Positions 16,025-25,076 of a stretch of DNA of 64,000 nt are shown piece by piece. The number at the start of each line of letters is the position of its first letter. Within the stretch, counting starts at the first letter, position 1. The stretch covers positions 3,655,001-3,719,000 of the forward strand of contig NZ_CP146991.1 of the NCBI RefSeq assembly GCF_001941975.2. The letters are read 5' to 3'. The notes under the pieces were generated by a model that made no database searches, was not told the DNA's origin, and saw only the letters and a list, made by a program, of their open reading frames with translations. A program made the translations under genes and the position numbers. Origin of the DNA: Sporomusa sphaeroides DSM 2875 (lineage in GTDB: Bacteria; Bacillota; Negativicutes; Sporomusales; Sporomusaceae).

Positions 16025-16894
16025 ATGGAGAGTGCAAGATGTAAGGCATTTTTAGCCGCTGTTGAGGCTGGGAGTTTTTCCAAGGCGGCAGAAGTTTTAA
16101 ATTATACGCCCTCCGGGGTGAGCCAACTTGTCAGTGCTCTTGAAAACGAACTTGGCTTCTCGCTGTTGCGCCGAAACAAAAAAGGGGTAATACCAACTGA
16201 GAATGGAGAAAAAATGCTGCCTGCTGTGCGGGAATTTCTTTTGCAGGAAAATCGCATTTACCAACTTGCAGCTGAGATGAATGGCCGTCTAATAGGCAGT
16301 ATTACAATCGCTGCCTATTCCAGTATTGCAACACACTGGCTGCCAAGTGTTATTCGGGCTTTTCAAGAGGATTATCCACAAATTCAAATCAAACTAATGG
16401 AAGGGATACGGCAGAAAGTAACTAAATGGCTGGATGAAAAAATCGCAGATGTGGCTTTTTTGAGCTACAAAGACCCGATGCCTTACGACTGGATACCGCT
16501 TGCTGAAGATCAAATGCTGGCCATATTGCCGAAAACACATCCACTTGCTAAAGAAGCGTCGTACCCGCTTCAAAATTGTGAATATGAGCGTTTTATCATG
16601 CCTGCGCTTGGACGCGATGTTGATGTAGTCGCACTGTTTCAGGAAAACAATTTAAACCCAAATATCCAATTTTCTACATTGGAAAACTTTGCTGCTATGG
16701 CTATGATTGAACAAGGATTAGGAATGAGTATTATGAATGAGCTGATCACTCGCAAATGGCAATGTGATGTGGTGAAACTTCCGCTTTCCCCTCCACAGCA
16801 GATCACCTTGGGTATCGCACTTCCATCATTGGACAATGCATCTCCGACGGTTAAACGCTTTGTCAAATATGCTGTAGATCGATTAACTTGTTAA
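16025..16894 (+). CDS. LysR-family transcriptional regulator
   Basis: 289 residues. The N-terminal winged helix-turn-helix reads FLAAVEAGSFSKAAEVLNYT, PSGVSQLVSALENELGFSLL, typical LysR. The effector-binding domain starts near residue 90 (IGSITIAAYSSIATHWLP). AAAGGAG precedes the ATG. It is divergent from the amino-acid kinase gene with a 124-bp AT-rich gap, the classic LysR regulator/target layout. The last third (from base 16585) belongs to a 408-bp tandem duplication; the gene itself is intact. Confidence 0.88.
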   Translation: MESARCKAFLAAVEAGSFSKAAEVLNYTPSGVSQLVSALENELGFSLLRRNKKGVIPTENGEKMLPAVREFLLQENRIYQLAAEMNGRLIGSITIAAYSSIATHWLPSVIRAFQEDYPQIQIKLMEGIRQKVTKWLDEKIADVAFLSYKDPMPYDWIPLAEDQMLAILPKTHPLAKEASYPLQNCEYERFIMPALGRDVDVVALFQENNLNPNIQFSTLENFAAMAMIEQGLGMSIMNELITRKWQCDVVKLPLSPPQQITLGIALPSLDNASPTVKRFVKYAVDRLTC

Positions 16895-16906
16895 AAAATG
16901 CATACA

Positions 16907-16934
16907 AGAAGCAGAAGGACGCTCATTTTGCTTC
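16907..16934. repeat. Small palindrome of the intron-target family (diverged)
   Basis: AGAAGCAGAAGGACG followed by CTCATTTTGCTTC; the arms match the element split by the group II intron. An identical second copy at 17315-17342 comes from the tandem duplication. Confidence 0.55.
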
Positions 16935-16993
16935 GCAATGGCATCATAAATCTAAAGCCAAATAGGGAACGTCCCCATTGTCCGGCCTTGTCT

Positions 16994-17302
16994 GAGCGTT
17001 TTATCATGCCTGCGCTTGGACGCGATGTTGATGTAGTCGCACTGTTTCAGGAAAACAATTTAAACCCAAATATCCAATTTTCTACATTGGAAAACTTTGC
17101 TGCTATGGCTATGATTGAACAAGGATTAGGAATGAGTATTATGAATGAGCTGATCACTCGCAAATGGCAATGTGATGTGGTGAAACTTCCGCTTTCCCCT
17201 CCACAGCAGATCACCTTGGGTATCGCACTTCCATCATTGGACAATGCATCTCCGACGGTTAAACGCTTTGTCAAATATGCTGTAGATCGATTAACTTGTT
17301 AA
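16994..17302 (+). pseudogene. Duplicated 3' end of the LysR gene
   Basis: This copy of the LysR effector domain begins at ERFIMPALGRDVDV and ends at VDRLTC. It lacks the DNA-binding domain. It is open upstream as far as 16898, so a chimeric 134-residue protein could in principle be made from an ATG at 16898, but that ATG has no good ribosome site. Confidence 0.8.
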
Positions 17303-17447
17303 AAAATGCATACAAGAAGCAGAAGGACGCTCATTTTGCTTCGCAATGGCATCATAAATCTAAAGCCAAATAGGGAACGTCCCCATTGTCCGGCCTTGTC
17401 CCTGTCCATACATCCCCACTATCCGGCCATTTGTCTCTCTATCTGAC

Positions 17448-18329
17448 TTAACAATATTGTCCTTCTGAGCATAATTTTATGAAATCTTTCATTTGTTCAG
17501 TGAGATATTTGTTTTTGTGAAAAACAATTTTGAATTTACGCTCAAAGCGAATACCTTTTATTTCTTTCATGCACAGCATGCCTGACCTGACTTCATTTGT
17601 TACTGCGCGTTTTGAGATGATTGATATACCCAGCCCCTCAGCCACAGCCATTTTGATGGTATCGGCATTATTACATGTCCATGATGCTCTCCATGAAAGA
17701 TTATGTACTGCCAGGACATCTTCTGCTGTTTTACGGGTTCCACTGCCTTTTTCGCGTATGATAAAATCTTCCTTTTCAAGTTCATGCGCTTCTATCACAG
17801 CAAGATCTGCAAAACGATGTTTACTACTGCAAATGAGGATCAGTTCGTCTTCCATGAACGGCACACTGATAATATCCGGCGAGACGGTTTCCCCTTCTAC
17901 AAGGGCAACATCTGTTTGATCATGCAGGATTCGACTTTCAATCTGTTCTGTATTGCTTTCAAAAACTTCAATCTTTGTTTTCGGATTAGACTTTTTGTAA
18001 TCTGACACTAATTTCGGCAGCACATTGGCACCGATTGTAACGCTTGCCCCAAGGCGAATAGAACCGCTTTCCTGCAGTGTCTTCATAGCCTTTTCAATGT
18101 CCTCGTTCATTCCAATCATATGCCGAGCGTAACTGAGTAATCTTTCACCCGCGTGGGTCAGGTAAAGCTTTCTTGAAAGCCGTTCAAAGAGTCTATTATC
18201 ATAGTGTTTTTCAAGCTCTGCAATGGCTTGGCTGATAGCAGATTGCGACATAAAAAGAGCTTCTGCTGCCGCTGTCATATTCATATTGTCACAAACAGAT
18301 ACGAAGATTTTAAAGTGACGCAATGTCAT
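17448..18329 (-). CDS. LysR-family regulator, divergent from yeiH
   Basis: 293 residues. The helix-turn-helix reads TAAAEALFMSQSAISQAIAE near residue 18. The effector domain starts near 92 (IRLGASVTIGANVLPKLVSD), with the GSGTRKTAEDVL block near 198 that follows the ligand cleft. It resembles the CysL/CbbR group of LysR proteins. It faces yeiH across about 107 bp of very AT-rich DNA holding CTTAT...ATAAG inverted repeats, so it most likely controls yeiH (inference). Confidence 0.88.
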   Translation of the reverse strand: MTLRHFKIFVSVCDNMNMTAAAEALFMSQSAISQAIAELEKHYDNRLFERLSRKLYLTHAGERLLSYARHMIGMNEDIEKAMKTLQESGSIRLGASVTIGANVLPKLVSDYKKSNPKTKIEVFESNTEQIESRILHDQTDVALVEGETVSPDIISVPFMEDELILICSSKHRFADLAVIEAHELEKEDFIIREKGSGTRKTAEDVLAVHNLSWRASWTCNNADTIKMAVAEGLGISIISKRAVTNEVRSGMLCMKEIKGIRFERKFKIVFHKNKYLTEQMKDFIKLCSEGQYC

Positions 18330-18436
18330 CTCTTAGCCCCCTATACATTAGAATATACTTATCAATATAATAAGATAATAATATTGTACTTATTAATTGT
18401 CAAGGCGTATGATAAGGGGCACGGAGGTGATTGTTT

Positions 18437-19426
18437 TTGCAATCAATATTAAATAAGCTCTTGGGTATTGGTCTTACAATTATTATAGCAATTCCGGCAT
18501 GGTTCATAGGTGAGGCTTTTCCCATCATCGGTGGTCCTGTATTGGGTATTTTATTTGGCATGGTACTGGCCTTTGGGAAAAGGTCAGTCGTTTTTGATGA
18601 GGGGATCAAATATACCGCAAAAAAACTGCTGCAATACTCCATTATTCTTCTTGGTTTTGATATGAACCTGTACAATATTTTTAAAGTAGGAGGTCAGACG
18701 CTTGCTTTAATGGTGTTTACGCTGACAATTACATTTGGAACTGCTTTTGTTGCAGGAAAACTTCTGAAAATTGACCCCAAAACGAATATACTGATTGGAG
18801 TTGGTACCGCGATTTGCGGCGGTTCCGCAATTGCGGCAACAGCACCGGTGATTCGTGCCGACGCCGAGGAAGTTGCGCGCTCTATATCAACCATTTTTTT
18901 GTTCAATGTAATTGCAGCATTTCTATTTCCGTTGCTTGGGCATATTCTCGGCATGAGTGATCATACCTTCGGTTTATGGGCAGGCACTGCAATCAATGAT
19001 ACATCCTCCGTGGTTGCAGCCGGGTATGCCTTCAGCAATGAGGCCGGTAGCCTTGCCGTCATTGTGAAATTAACACGAACTCTGATGATTGTACCCATTA
19101 CGCTGGTACTGGCTATTTATACGTCTCGAAACTCGCCAAAGCATCATGGAAACGACAAAAGCAATGAAAGCTATATTATGGGAAAAATATTTCCGTGGTT
19201 TGTGATCGGCTTCGTAGCTGCCTCTATCGTTAACACTTTTATCCCGATGCCACAGGGAATGGGGGCTTCCATTGCGCAGCTTGGAAAGTTTATTATTATC
19301 ATGGCGATGGCTGCTATCGGGCTTAATATAAATGTAATAAAATTAGTAAAAAGCGGTACAAAGCCGATTTTGTTAGGATCAATTTGCTGGCTTGCATTAT
19401 CGCTGGCTTCATTCAGTTTAATTTAA
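18437..19426 (+). CDS. yeiH: YeiH family (UPF0324) membrane transporter
   Basis: About 329 residues and roughly ten membrane segments. Family blocks: GGPVLGILFGM near residue 32, DEGIKYTAKKLLQYSIILLG near 52, GVGTAICGGSAIAATAPVI near 116, and WAGTAINDTSSVVAAGYAFS near 180. Members are annotated as putative sulfate exporters, but transport has not been firmly shown for most. The start is taken as TTG at 18437, nine bases after GGAGG; the TTG at 18431 is too close to the ribosome site. The divergent LysR gene is the usual genomic partner. Confidence 0.88.
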   Translation: MQSILNKLLGIGLTIIIAIPAWFIGEAFPIIGGPVLGILFGMVLAFGKRSVVFDEGIKYTAKKLLQYSIILLGFDMNLYNIFKVGGQTLALMVFTLTITFGTAFVAGKLLKIDPKTNILIGVGTAICGGSAIAATAPVIRADAEEVARSISTIFLFNVIAAFLFPLLGHILGMSDHTFGLWAGTAINDTSSVVAAGYAFSNEAGSLAVIVKLTRTLMIVPITLVLAIYTSRNSPKHHGNDKSNESYIMGKIFPWFVIGFVAASIVNTFIPMPQGMGASIAQLGKFIIIMAMAAIGLNINVIKLVKSGTKPILLGSICWLALSLASFSLI

Positions 19427-19468
19427 TAAATTGTTATCCAGTGAAGCCAAATTGTCCGGTGGCAACTA

Positions 19469-19517
19469 AACAGGCTAATGCTAACCCATATTGGTTCAGC
19501 ACTAGCCTGTTATTTTT
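19469..19517. terminator. Terminator between yeiH and the convergent membrane gene
   Basis: AACAGGCTA and TAGCCTGTT pair around a 25-base loop and are followed by ATTTTTATC on the plus strand. It serves yeiH and overlaps the 3' end of the convergent gene. Confidence 0.65.
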
Positions 19518-20364
19518 ATCTGGGAAAAATGTAATCTATTTTAGCGATACGAAAAAGGCACATTAGAATAGGCACCACAATTATTGGCACTAAGATAAGC
19601 TGCCATGCTGAAATATCGTCAACTTGGGGAACAAAAATGTGATACTCGCCTATAATCCAATACACAAAAGTCAAAAATGCAATACCGAGCAACCGGTAGT
19701 GCAAAGGCAGCTTTAAACCTATTACTAATACAATAATTACGCTGGTGATAAAAAGATAGAGGTAAAAAAATCCCTGGTGAAACTTCTCAGGATCCCCTGC
19801 CAAGGGAACCTGAAATTTAAATAGTTCTCCCCCTTGGTTTACCAAGAAAACGATTATATTATGGATAGAAGCATAGGTTAGATAAATAACGGTGAGTCTA
19901 AAAATTGAACAGTTCCTTTTTTCCTGCAGTTCTGACCAAATCTTCCTGCTTATTCCATAGAGAATAATAAGTCCGATGCCGGTATAACCTGATTTCCACC
20001 AAAAGTGCTGATAAATGCCGAGGGTTGCGAAGAACCAGTCGATACCGGTGAAGATAACGGCAATAGGCACTATATATCCCCAGGAAAGTGAAAACGCATT
20101 TATGGCTACCGCAGAAGCCGGCACAATGAGCGAGTTAGATATGTATGAGCCCAAATAGTTATCCAGTCTCAGGTCAGCCAGAATACCAGGAAAGTAGCGA
20201 TATGCATCTGTTAGGATCAATACTACGATCTCGAACGGGTGAATTATGCCAGTAATTGTTAGCTGCAATACCAGCAGCTTCCAATCTTTTCTATATAATA
20301 ATGAAGCAGCCAGCAAGATCAGCGCAATAACAACTAATCCATAGTACCAATAGGCAGAGGGCAT
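19516..20364 (-). CDS. Integral membrane protein of unknown function
   Basis: 282 residues, with about eight hydrophobic segments spread over the whole length and short charged loops (YRKDWKL near residue 24, SRKIWSELQEKRNC near 145). Aromatic residues are frequent (DWFFATLGIYQHFWWKSGY near 120). I do not recognise the family with certainty; it is vaguely like the multi-pass CBO0543-type proteins of Firmicutes. AGGAG precedes the ATG. It stands alone between convergent yeiH and the downstream terminator of the signalling cluster. No enzymatic motif is visible. Confidence 0.65.
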   Translation of the reverse strand: MPSAYWYYGLVVIALILLAASLLYRKDWKLLVLQLTITGIIHPFEIVVLILTDAYRYFPGILADLRLDNYLGSYISNSLIVPASAVAINAFSLSWGYIVPIAVIFTGIDWFFATLGIYQHFWWKSGYTGIGLIILYGISRKIWSELQEKRNCSIFRLTVIYLTYASIHNIIVFLVNQGGELFKFQVPLAGDPEKFHQGFFYLYLFITSVIIVLVIGLKLPLHYRLLGIAFLTFVYWIIGEYHIFVPQVDDISAWQLILVPIIVVPILMCLFRIAKIDYIFPR

Positions 20365-20437
20365 AACTTTCTCCTATCTCCAAGAAAATATTCAGATTAG
20401 TTTTCCCGGATTATTATAAATCAGTCATAACAAAAAG

Positions 20438-20469
20438 ATACCCCAAGTTCGCATTGGACTTTGGGGTAT
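20438..20469 (-). terminator. Terminator of the chemosensory cluster
   Basis: ATACCCCAAGT and ACTTTGGGGTAT form an 11-bp stem. The minus strand continues with CTTTTTGTT. It starts seven bases after the GGDEF gene. Confidence 0.8.
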
Positions 20470-20476
20470 TTCTGTA

Positions 20477-21451
20477 TCAACCACTCTGCTGTCGGGAATA
20501 AATAGAGCCGTCCCGGGAGTCAACCACGCAGTTTCTCGAACACCGTTTCCCCAGGTACAGTCCGTTATCAAGTACCCGTATACTGTCATCCAGTGCGGAA
20601 TCAGCGGTCAGCCCCAGCACCGACAGAGTGATCGTCAAGGTGAATTCCTGACTGCGGTACACAAACACATGCTGGGCAATAGCTTCCCTGACTCGCTCGG
20701 CACACTGTTTAGCCTCAGCCAGTCCGCTGCCCGGCAACAGCATCAAAAACTCTTCGCCACCCCAGCGTGACAGGTAGTTCTGGCTACCCAACACCGACTG
20801 CATGCATTCCGCCACTGTTTTCAGCACCATATCGCCGCATTCATGCCCATAAGTGTCATTTATCCGTTTAAAATTATCAATATCCCCCAACAGGATTGCA
20901 TCCTGCCCGCCTTTTTCTTGCAACCGGACCATTGCCTGCTGCAGGGTTTCCATCATGCAGCGGCGGTTAGCCAGCCCTGTTATATAATCGGTTTTCGCGG
21001 AAATCTCCAGCTTTTCCATCATCTCTTTCAATTCCTCATTCTTTTGCTCCACCTGCAAAATATATTGCTGCAGGGCTTTCTGCGATTGCCGGAGTTCCAG
21101 ATGAACCTTGATTCTAGCCTGCAGTTCCAAGGCGTAAAAGGGTTTTATTATATAGTCCTGACCGCCGCAGCGAAAGCCTTCCACCACATCCCGGATCTGA
21201 GTGGCGCTGGTGATAAAGATGACTGGAATATCTGCCAGTTCAACCCGGCTTTTCAACGCCCGGCAAATAGCAAAACCGTCAAGACCGGGCATAATAATAT
21301 CCAATAGAATCAAATCCGGCTGGCAGGCCGCCGCCAGAGCAAGAGCCTCTTTCCCCTCCCGGGCCTCAATAATTTCATGCCAATTCTGCAGAAAATTACG
21401 CATAATCTTTATTTCCACCGAACTATCATCAACAATCAGTATTTTTGCCAT
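20477..21451 (-). CDS. Response regulator with diguanylate cyclase (REC-GGDEF)
   Basis: 324 residues. The REC domain (1-120) has the acidic pair in LIVDDSS, phospho-acceptor Asp in LILLDIIMPG near residue 53, and Lys in YIIKPF near 103. A coiled coil (125-155) leads to a GGDEF domain: TDYITGLANRR near 158, GDIDNFKRINDTYGHECGD near 192, and active-site RWGGEEFLMLLPG near 228, so the cyclase should be active and make c-di-GMP. The canonical RxxD inhibitory site is not obvious. It ends the leftward MCP-CheA-regulator series and is the likely output of that pathway. Confidence 0.92.
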   Translation of the reverse strand: MAKILIVDDSSVEIKIMRNFLQNWHEIIEAREGKEALALAAACQPDLILLDIIMPGLDGFAICRALKSRVELADIPVIFITSATQIRDVVEGFRCGGQDYIIKPFYALELQARIKVHLELRQSQKALQQYILQVEQKNEELKEMMEKLEISAKTDYITGLANRRCMMETLQQAMVRLQEKGGQDAILLGDIDNFKRINDTYGHECGDMVLKTVAECMQSVLGSQNYLSRWGGEEFLMLLPGSGLAEAKQCAERVREAIAQHVFVYRSQEFTLTITLSVLGLTADSALDDSIRVLDNGLYLGKRCSRNCVVDSRDGSIYSRQQSG

Positions 21452-21508
21452 TGTTTATCCATCTGCCTTACCTACTTTATTTATCTGATGACGCTCCACC
21501 TGGCAGGT

Positions 21509-22279
21509 CTACCGGGAAAATAAACGGACAACATTCGTCAAATAGGCATACCCCTGTTCGGCCAGGCTTTCGGTGAAGTTCACGTCATAGGAGATTGCCC
21601 GCACGGTGCCGCCTTTATTTTCAATCGTCTGCACCAACTGGTCCAAAGCAGCCAACGTCTCCGGCTTAAGGCTGGCAGTCGGGCCAAAATTCAGCAGCAA
21701 CCGAGCTTCCTCCTCCAGATATTCCTGCACCTCAATCAGCAGACTCTGGCAACTGACCGGCGACAATGTGGGATAAATAGCAACTTGCACCATTTTATCG
21801 TCCCGAAAAATTTGATAGGGCGGCCAGTGTACATCCCCCATCGTCTTGAGCCGTTCCTCCGTACCGGTAGTTCCCTTCAGCCGCCGTACCATTTCCAGGT
21901 GCTTGGGGTAATCAAAGTTTTGATTCAGGACATGGCCAACAACCTGTGCGACTTTACTAACAGTAATGGGTTTTATAATAAAATGCCGGGCTCCTCGCTC
22001 CAGAGAATCCAGAATGACCTGCCGCTCTTCAATGGCACTAATGACGATAATCCGTGCATCAGGATACCCGGCGATGATCTTGGAAATCGTCTCCGCCCCG
22101 CTGATGCCTTCCATCGTCATATCCATAGTCACTATATCCGGTTTATGCTTGACATATTCGACAAAAGCCTGTGCCCCATTCGCCGCTTCCGCCACAATCT
22201 TATGCCCTAATCCCTGGATGATTTCTATTAAGCTTTTCCGGGCAAACGCCGAATCATCTACAATAAGCACACGAGCCAT
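21509..22279 (-). CDS. Response regulator with C-terminal domain of unknown type
   Basis: 256 residues. The CheY-like receiver (1-120) has LIVDDSAFARKSL, acceptor Asp in VTMDMTMEGISG near residue 54, T/S switch (VISA near 83) and Lys in FIIKPI near 104. Residues 150-256 form a mixed alpha/beta domain (VQVAIYPTLSPVSCQSLLIE, then LDQLVQTIENKGGTVRAIS) that I cannot name with confidence; the layout is loosely STAS-like. AAGGAGG precedes the ATG. It lies between cheA and the REC-GGDEF gene, so it is probably a phosphorylation target of that CheA. Confidence 0.8.
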   Translation of the reverse strand: MARVLIVDDSAFARKSLIEIIQGLGHKIVAEAANGAQAFVEYVKHKPDIVTMDMTMEGISGAETISKIIAGYPDARIIVISAIEERQVILDSLERGARHFIIKPITVSKVAQVVGHVLNQNFDYPKHLEMVRRLKGTTGTEERLKTMGDVHWPPYQIFRDDKMVQVAIYPTLSPVSCQSLLIEVQEYLEEEARLLLNFGPTASLKPETLAALDQLVQTIENKGGTVRAISYDVNFTESLAEQGYAYLTNVVRLFSR

Positions 22280-22321
22280 TCCGCAGTTCCCTCCTTTCCG
22301 TTCTTAGCCACAGCAGCGCTT

Positions 22322-25003
22322 TCAAGACTTATCTTGCTGATTCTTTTGCAGCATGGCGGCAACACTTTTTAATAATCTCGCCCTGTTTAATTTACCTTCA
22401 TATAAATCAAAGCCCGCCCGCAAGCCCCTTTCCCGGTTGGTCTCGCCGCTTAGCGAGGTCAGGGCGATCGCCGGCAAGTGCTTAAGATCCTCCCGCGCCC
22501 GGATGGTCCGTACCAGTTCCAGCCCGTCCATTTTGGGCATTTCCACGTCGCTGACAACCACATCAAAAGACTGAGTGTCCAGCGCAGCCAGCGCCTGCAC
22601 CCCGTCCTCCACCACCACAACCTCGTAGCCGTCACTTTCCAGGTAACTTTTGGTGACACGGGCGAAAAAAGGAGTGTCCTCGGCCAGTAAAATTTTTACC
22701 CGCTGCGGCTTCCCGGCATCCTCCCCTTCTGCGGAAAGCTGCCGGGAAGCCTGATAATATTCAGGCACTGCCGTCTGAAACAGGGCATACATATCCAGCA
22801 GCGTGACAATCTGTCCATTCACCAAAATAGAACCGAGAGTGCTCTGTCCACTGCTATTGCAGCCCTCTAGCTGGATTGGCGTGGAAACCACATCATAAAT
22901 TTCCTCGGCCACGATGCCGACGGGAATTCTGACAAACCGCGGCAAAATGACATATACCCAGTCAGTCTTTGTCTTTCGCCGGCTAAGCGGCAAATAGTAT
23001 TCCGGCCGGATAACGCGAACAATCCGCTCCTGAAAAGTAACATACTGCTGTGATCCGATCTTTTGCAAGGTTGTTACCGCCACTTTCTCCACTCTGGCCA
23101 CCATCGACAGATCAATCCCCAACAATTCGCCGCCGGAGGTCCGAAATAAGAGCAGGTTGGTTTCTTCCGGCCGGGAATTTGCCTCCACCGTCGACCTCAG
23201 CTTTTCCTCCTGCAAAGACAACCCGGCTTTCCGATGAACCAGCTCCAGATCGAGAATCATCGCAATCCGCCCGTCGCCCAACACGGTCACCCCGGAATAA
23301 CAGCCGCTGGTTTTCAGTGCCGCCGGAACCGGCTTTACCAGAATTTCCTCGGTATCATAGACGGCATCCACCGCCAGACCATACCATAAGTTGCCGCTCT
23401 TAACCACCAGAATGCGAAAGGTTCTGGTCTCATCGGCAAAATAAGCCGCACTGTCGGCATGGGCTCCTTCTATTCCGAGAATATCGACAAGCCGGACCAG
23501 TGGCAGCAGACGGTTGCGCAGGCGGAGCACCGGCGTACCATGAATAAATTCAATCTGCTTTTGCTGTTGATTGTCCGGCTGCAGCAATACCAGTTCCTTG
23601 ACATTGGCCTGCGGAATGGCAAAGGCATCGCTGGCCCCTTCCACAATAAAGGAAGAAATAATGACCAAAGTCAATGGCAGCAGCAAGCGAAACGTAGTGC
23701 CCTGCTCCTTAGCGGTAAATACCTCTACTTTACCGCCCAGTTTTTCAATATTGGTTTTGACCACATCCATGCCGACTCCCCGGCCGGATACGGCGGTAAC
23801 CTGGTCAATAGTGGAGAATCCCGGCTTCATAATAAAACTCAGCAGCTCAGCTTCTTTTAATAGTGCTGCTTCCGCTTCCGTCACCCAGCCTTTGGCCACC
23901 GCCTTGGTTTTAATTTTCTCCAGATCAATGCCTGCACCGTCATCCTGGATATCAATGACCACCCGTCCGCTTTCATGATAGGCATGTAAAAGCAGTGTCG
24001 CCGGCAGCCGCTTGCCCTTATCCATTCTGTCCTGCGGCGTCTCAATGCCATGGTCCAGGGCATTGCGAACCAGATGGGTCATCGGGTCGGCCAGCGCTTC
24101 AATGATCGAACGGTCCATTTCCACGTTGTTCCCCTGAGTAACCAGTTCCACCTCTTTGCCCAAACTGCGCGCCAGTTCCCGGACAATACGGGGAAACTTA
24201 TTAAATACATTGGCAACAGGCTGCATTCTGGCCTTCATAACCTTTTCCTGCAGCTTGGTTGTTAAACTGTCGATCCCGTGAGTTACCACATCCAGCTGCG
24301 GTGCCTCACAACCAAGGCTTTCAGTAATGCGCAGCAATTGATTCCGCCGCAAAACCATTTCGCCGATAATATTCAGCAAATCGTCAAGCAACGCTACCTT
24401 GACCCGGATACTTTCCTCCACCAGGCCGGCCTGCGTCTTGCTGATTTCAGTGTAAGGCTTTTTGACCGCACCTCGATCAGACGCCGGTATGGTACTCTGG
24501 TTACCGGTCGCTGGCGGCAGGCTTTCATCCTGCGGCACCGCTGCTGCCTGAGTGGCCTCACCGGTCAATTGGTTCCACAACTCCCAGACATCCAGCGTAC
24601 CTTCTGCGCCGGCCGGCTGCTGCTGCGTCTTGCCGGTCAGAGCTTGCAGAATGTTCAAAGCGCTATCAATGTCTATCCCTTCCTGACCGGCAGGATTATT
24701 TACCAGGTCCTTCAATTGATCGGCAGCCAGTAACAGTCCGTCAATCATCGCTACGGTAATACCGCATTCCTGGTTGCGCAGTCTTCCCAGCAGGGTTTCC
24801 ATGGCATGCGCCAAAGTTACAACTTTATCCATTTCAAAGAAACCGGCCGTACCCTTTACACTGTGAACAGCGCGAAACAGTTCATCCAACAAAGATGCTT
24901 CGTAACTGCCTTCTTCCAGACGCAGCAGTCCTACCTCCAGTGTTCCGATATGAGCCTTGGCTTCTTCAACAAATTCTTGCAGTAATTCCTGACCGAAATC
25001 CAT
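22322..25003 (-). CDS. cheA: CheA-type hybrid histidine kinase
   Basis: About 893 residues. Order: Hpt domain (phospho-His in RAVHSVKGTAGF near 47), linker, dimerisation helices (LDDLLNIIGEMVLRRNQLL near 207), HATPase (LVRNALDHGIE near 305, DDGAGID near 350, GRGVGMDVV near 408), a first CheW-like domain (435-570), a second CheW-like domain (600-745), and a C-terminal REC domain (LLAEDTPFF near 772, acceptor Asp in VVVSDVEMPKMDG near 820). Two CheW modules plus REC make it a self-scaffolded kinase of the type used outside flagellar chemotaxis, and no separate cheW, cheR or cheB is adjacent. Translation starts at ATG 25003 or at one of the GTG codons up to 25015. Confidence 0.9.
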   Translation of the reverse strand: MDFGQELLQEFVEEAKAHIGTLEVGLLRLEEGSYEASLLDELFRAVHSVKGTAGFFEMDKVVTLAHAMETLLGRLRNQECGITVAMIDGLLLAADQLKDLVNNPAGQEGIDIDSALNILQALTGKTQQQPAGAEGTLDVWELWNQLTGEATQAAAVPQDESLPPATGNQSTIPASDRGAVKKPYTEISKTQAGLVEESIRVKVALLDDLLNIIGEMVLRRNQLLRITESLGCEAPQLDVVTHGIDSLTTKLQEKVMKARMQPVANVFNKFPRIVRELARSLGKEVELVTQGNNVEMDRSIIEALADPMTHLVRNALDHGIETPQDRMDKGKRLPATLLLHAYHESGRVVIDIQDDGAGIDLEKIKTKAVAKGWVTEAEAALLKEAELLSFIMKPGFSTIDQVTAVSGRGVGMDVVKTNIEKLGGKVEVFTAKEQGTTFRLLLPLTLVIISSFIVEGASDAFAIPQANVKELVLLQPDNQQQKQIEFIHGTPVLRLRNRLLPLVRLVDILGIEGAHADSAAYFADETRTFRILVVKSGNLWYGLAVDAVYDTEEILVKPVPAALKTSGCYSGVTVLGDGRIAMILDLELVHRKAGLSLQEEKLRSTVEANSRPEETNLLLFRTSGGELLGIDLSMVARVEKVAVTTLQKIGSQQYVTFQERIVRVIRPEYYLPLSRRKTKTDWVYVILPRFVRIPVGIVAEEIYDVVSTPIQLEGCNSSGQSTLGSILVNGQIVTLLDMYALFQTAVPEYYQASRQLSAEGEDAGKPQRVKILLAEDTPFFARVTKSYLESDGYEVVVVEDGVQALAALDTQSFDVVVSDVEMPKMDGLELVRTIRAREDLKHLPAIALTSLSGETNRERGLRAGFDLYEGKLNRARLLKSVAAMLQKNQQDKS

Positions 25004-25076
25004 CCTTGTCACCACTCATTTTTTGATCATCGCTTGTCACAGCCAGCCTATCCCCTGTTCGGGACGCCTTTATCAC

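Larger units (their letters stand above)
16585..17400. repeat. Exact 408-bp tandem duplication
   Basis: Unit 1 is 16585-16992 and unit 2 is 16993-17400. Every position I compared, including the whole coding part and the flanking GTCCC-type palindrome, is identical. Each unit holds the last 103 codons of the LysR gene plus about 100 bp of downstream DNA. The identity points to a very recent duplication or an assembly artefact. Confidence 0.9.
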
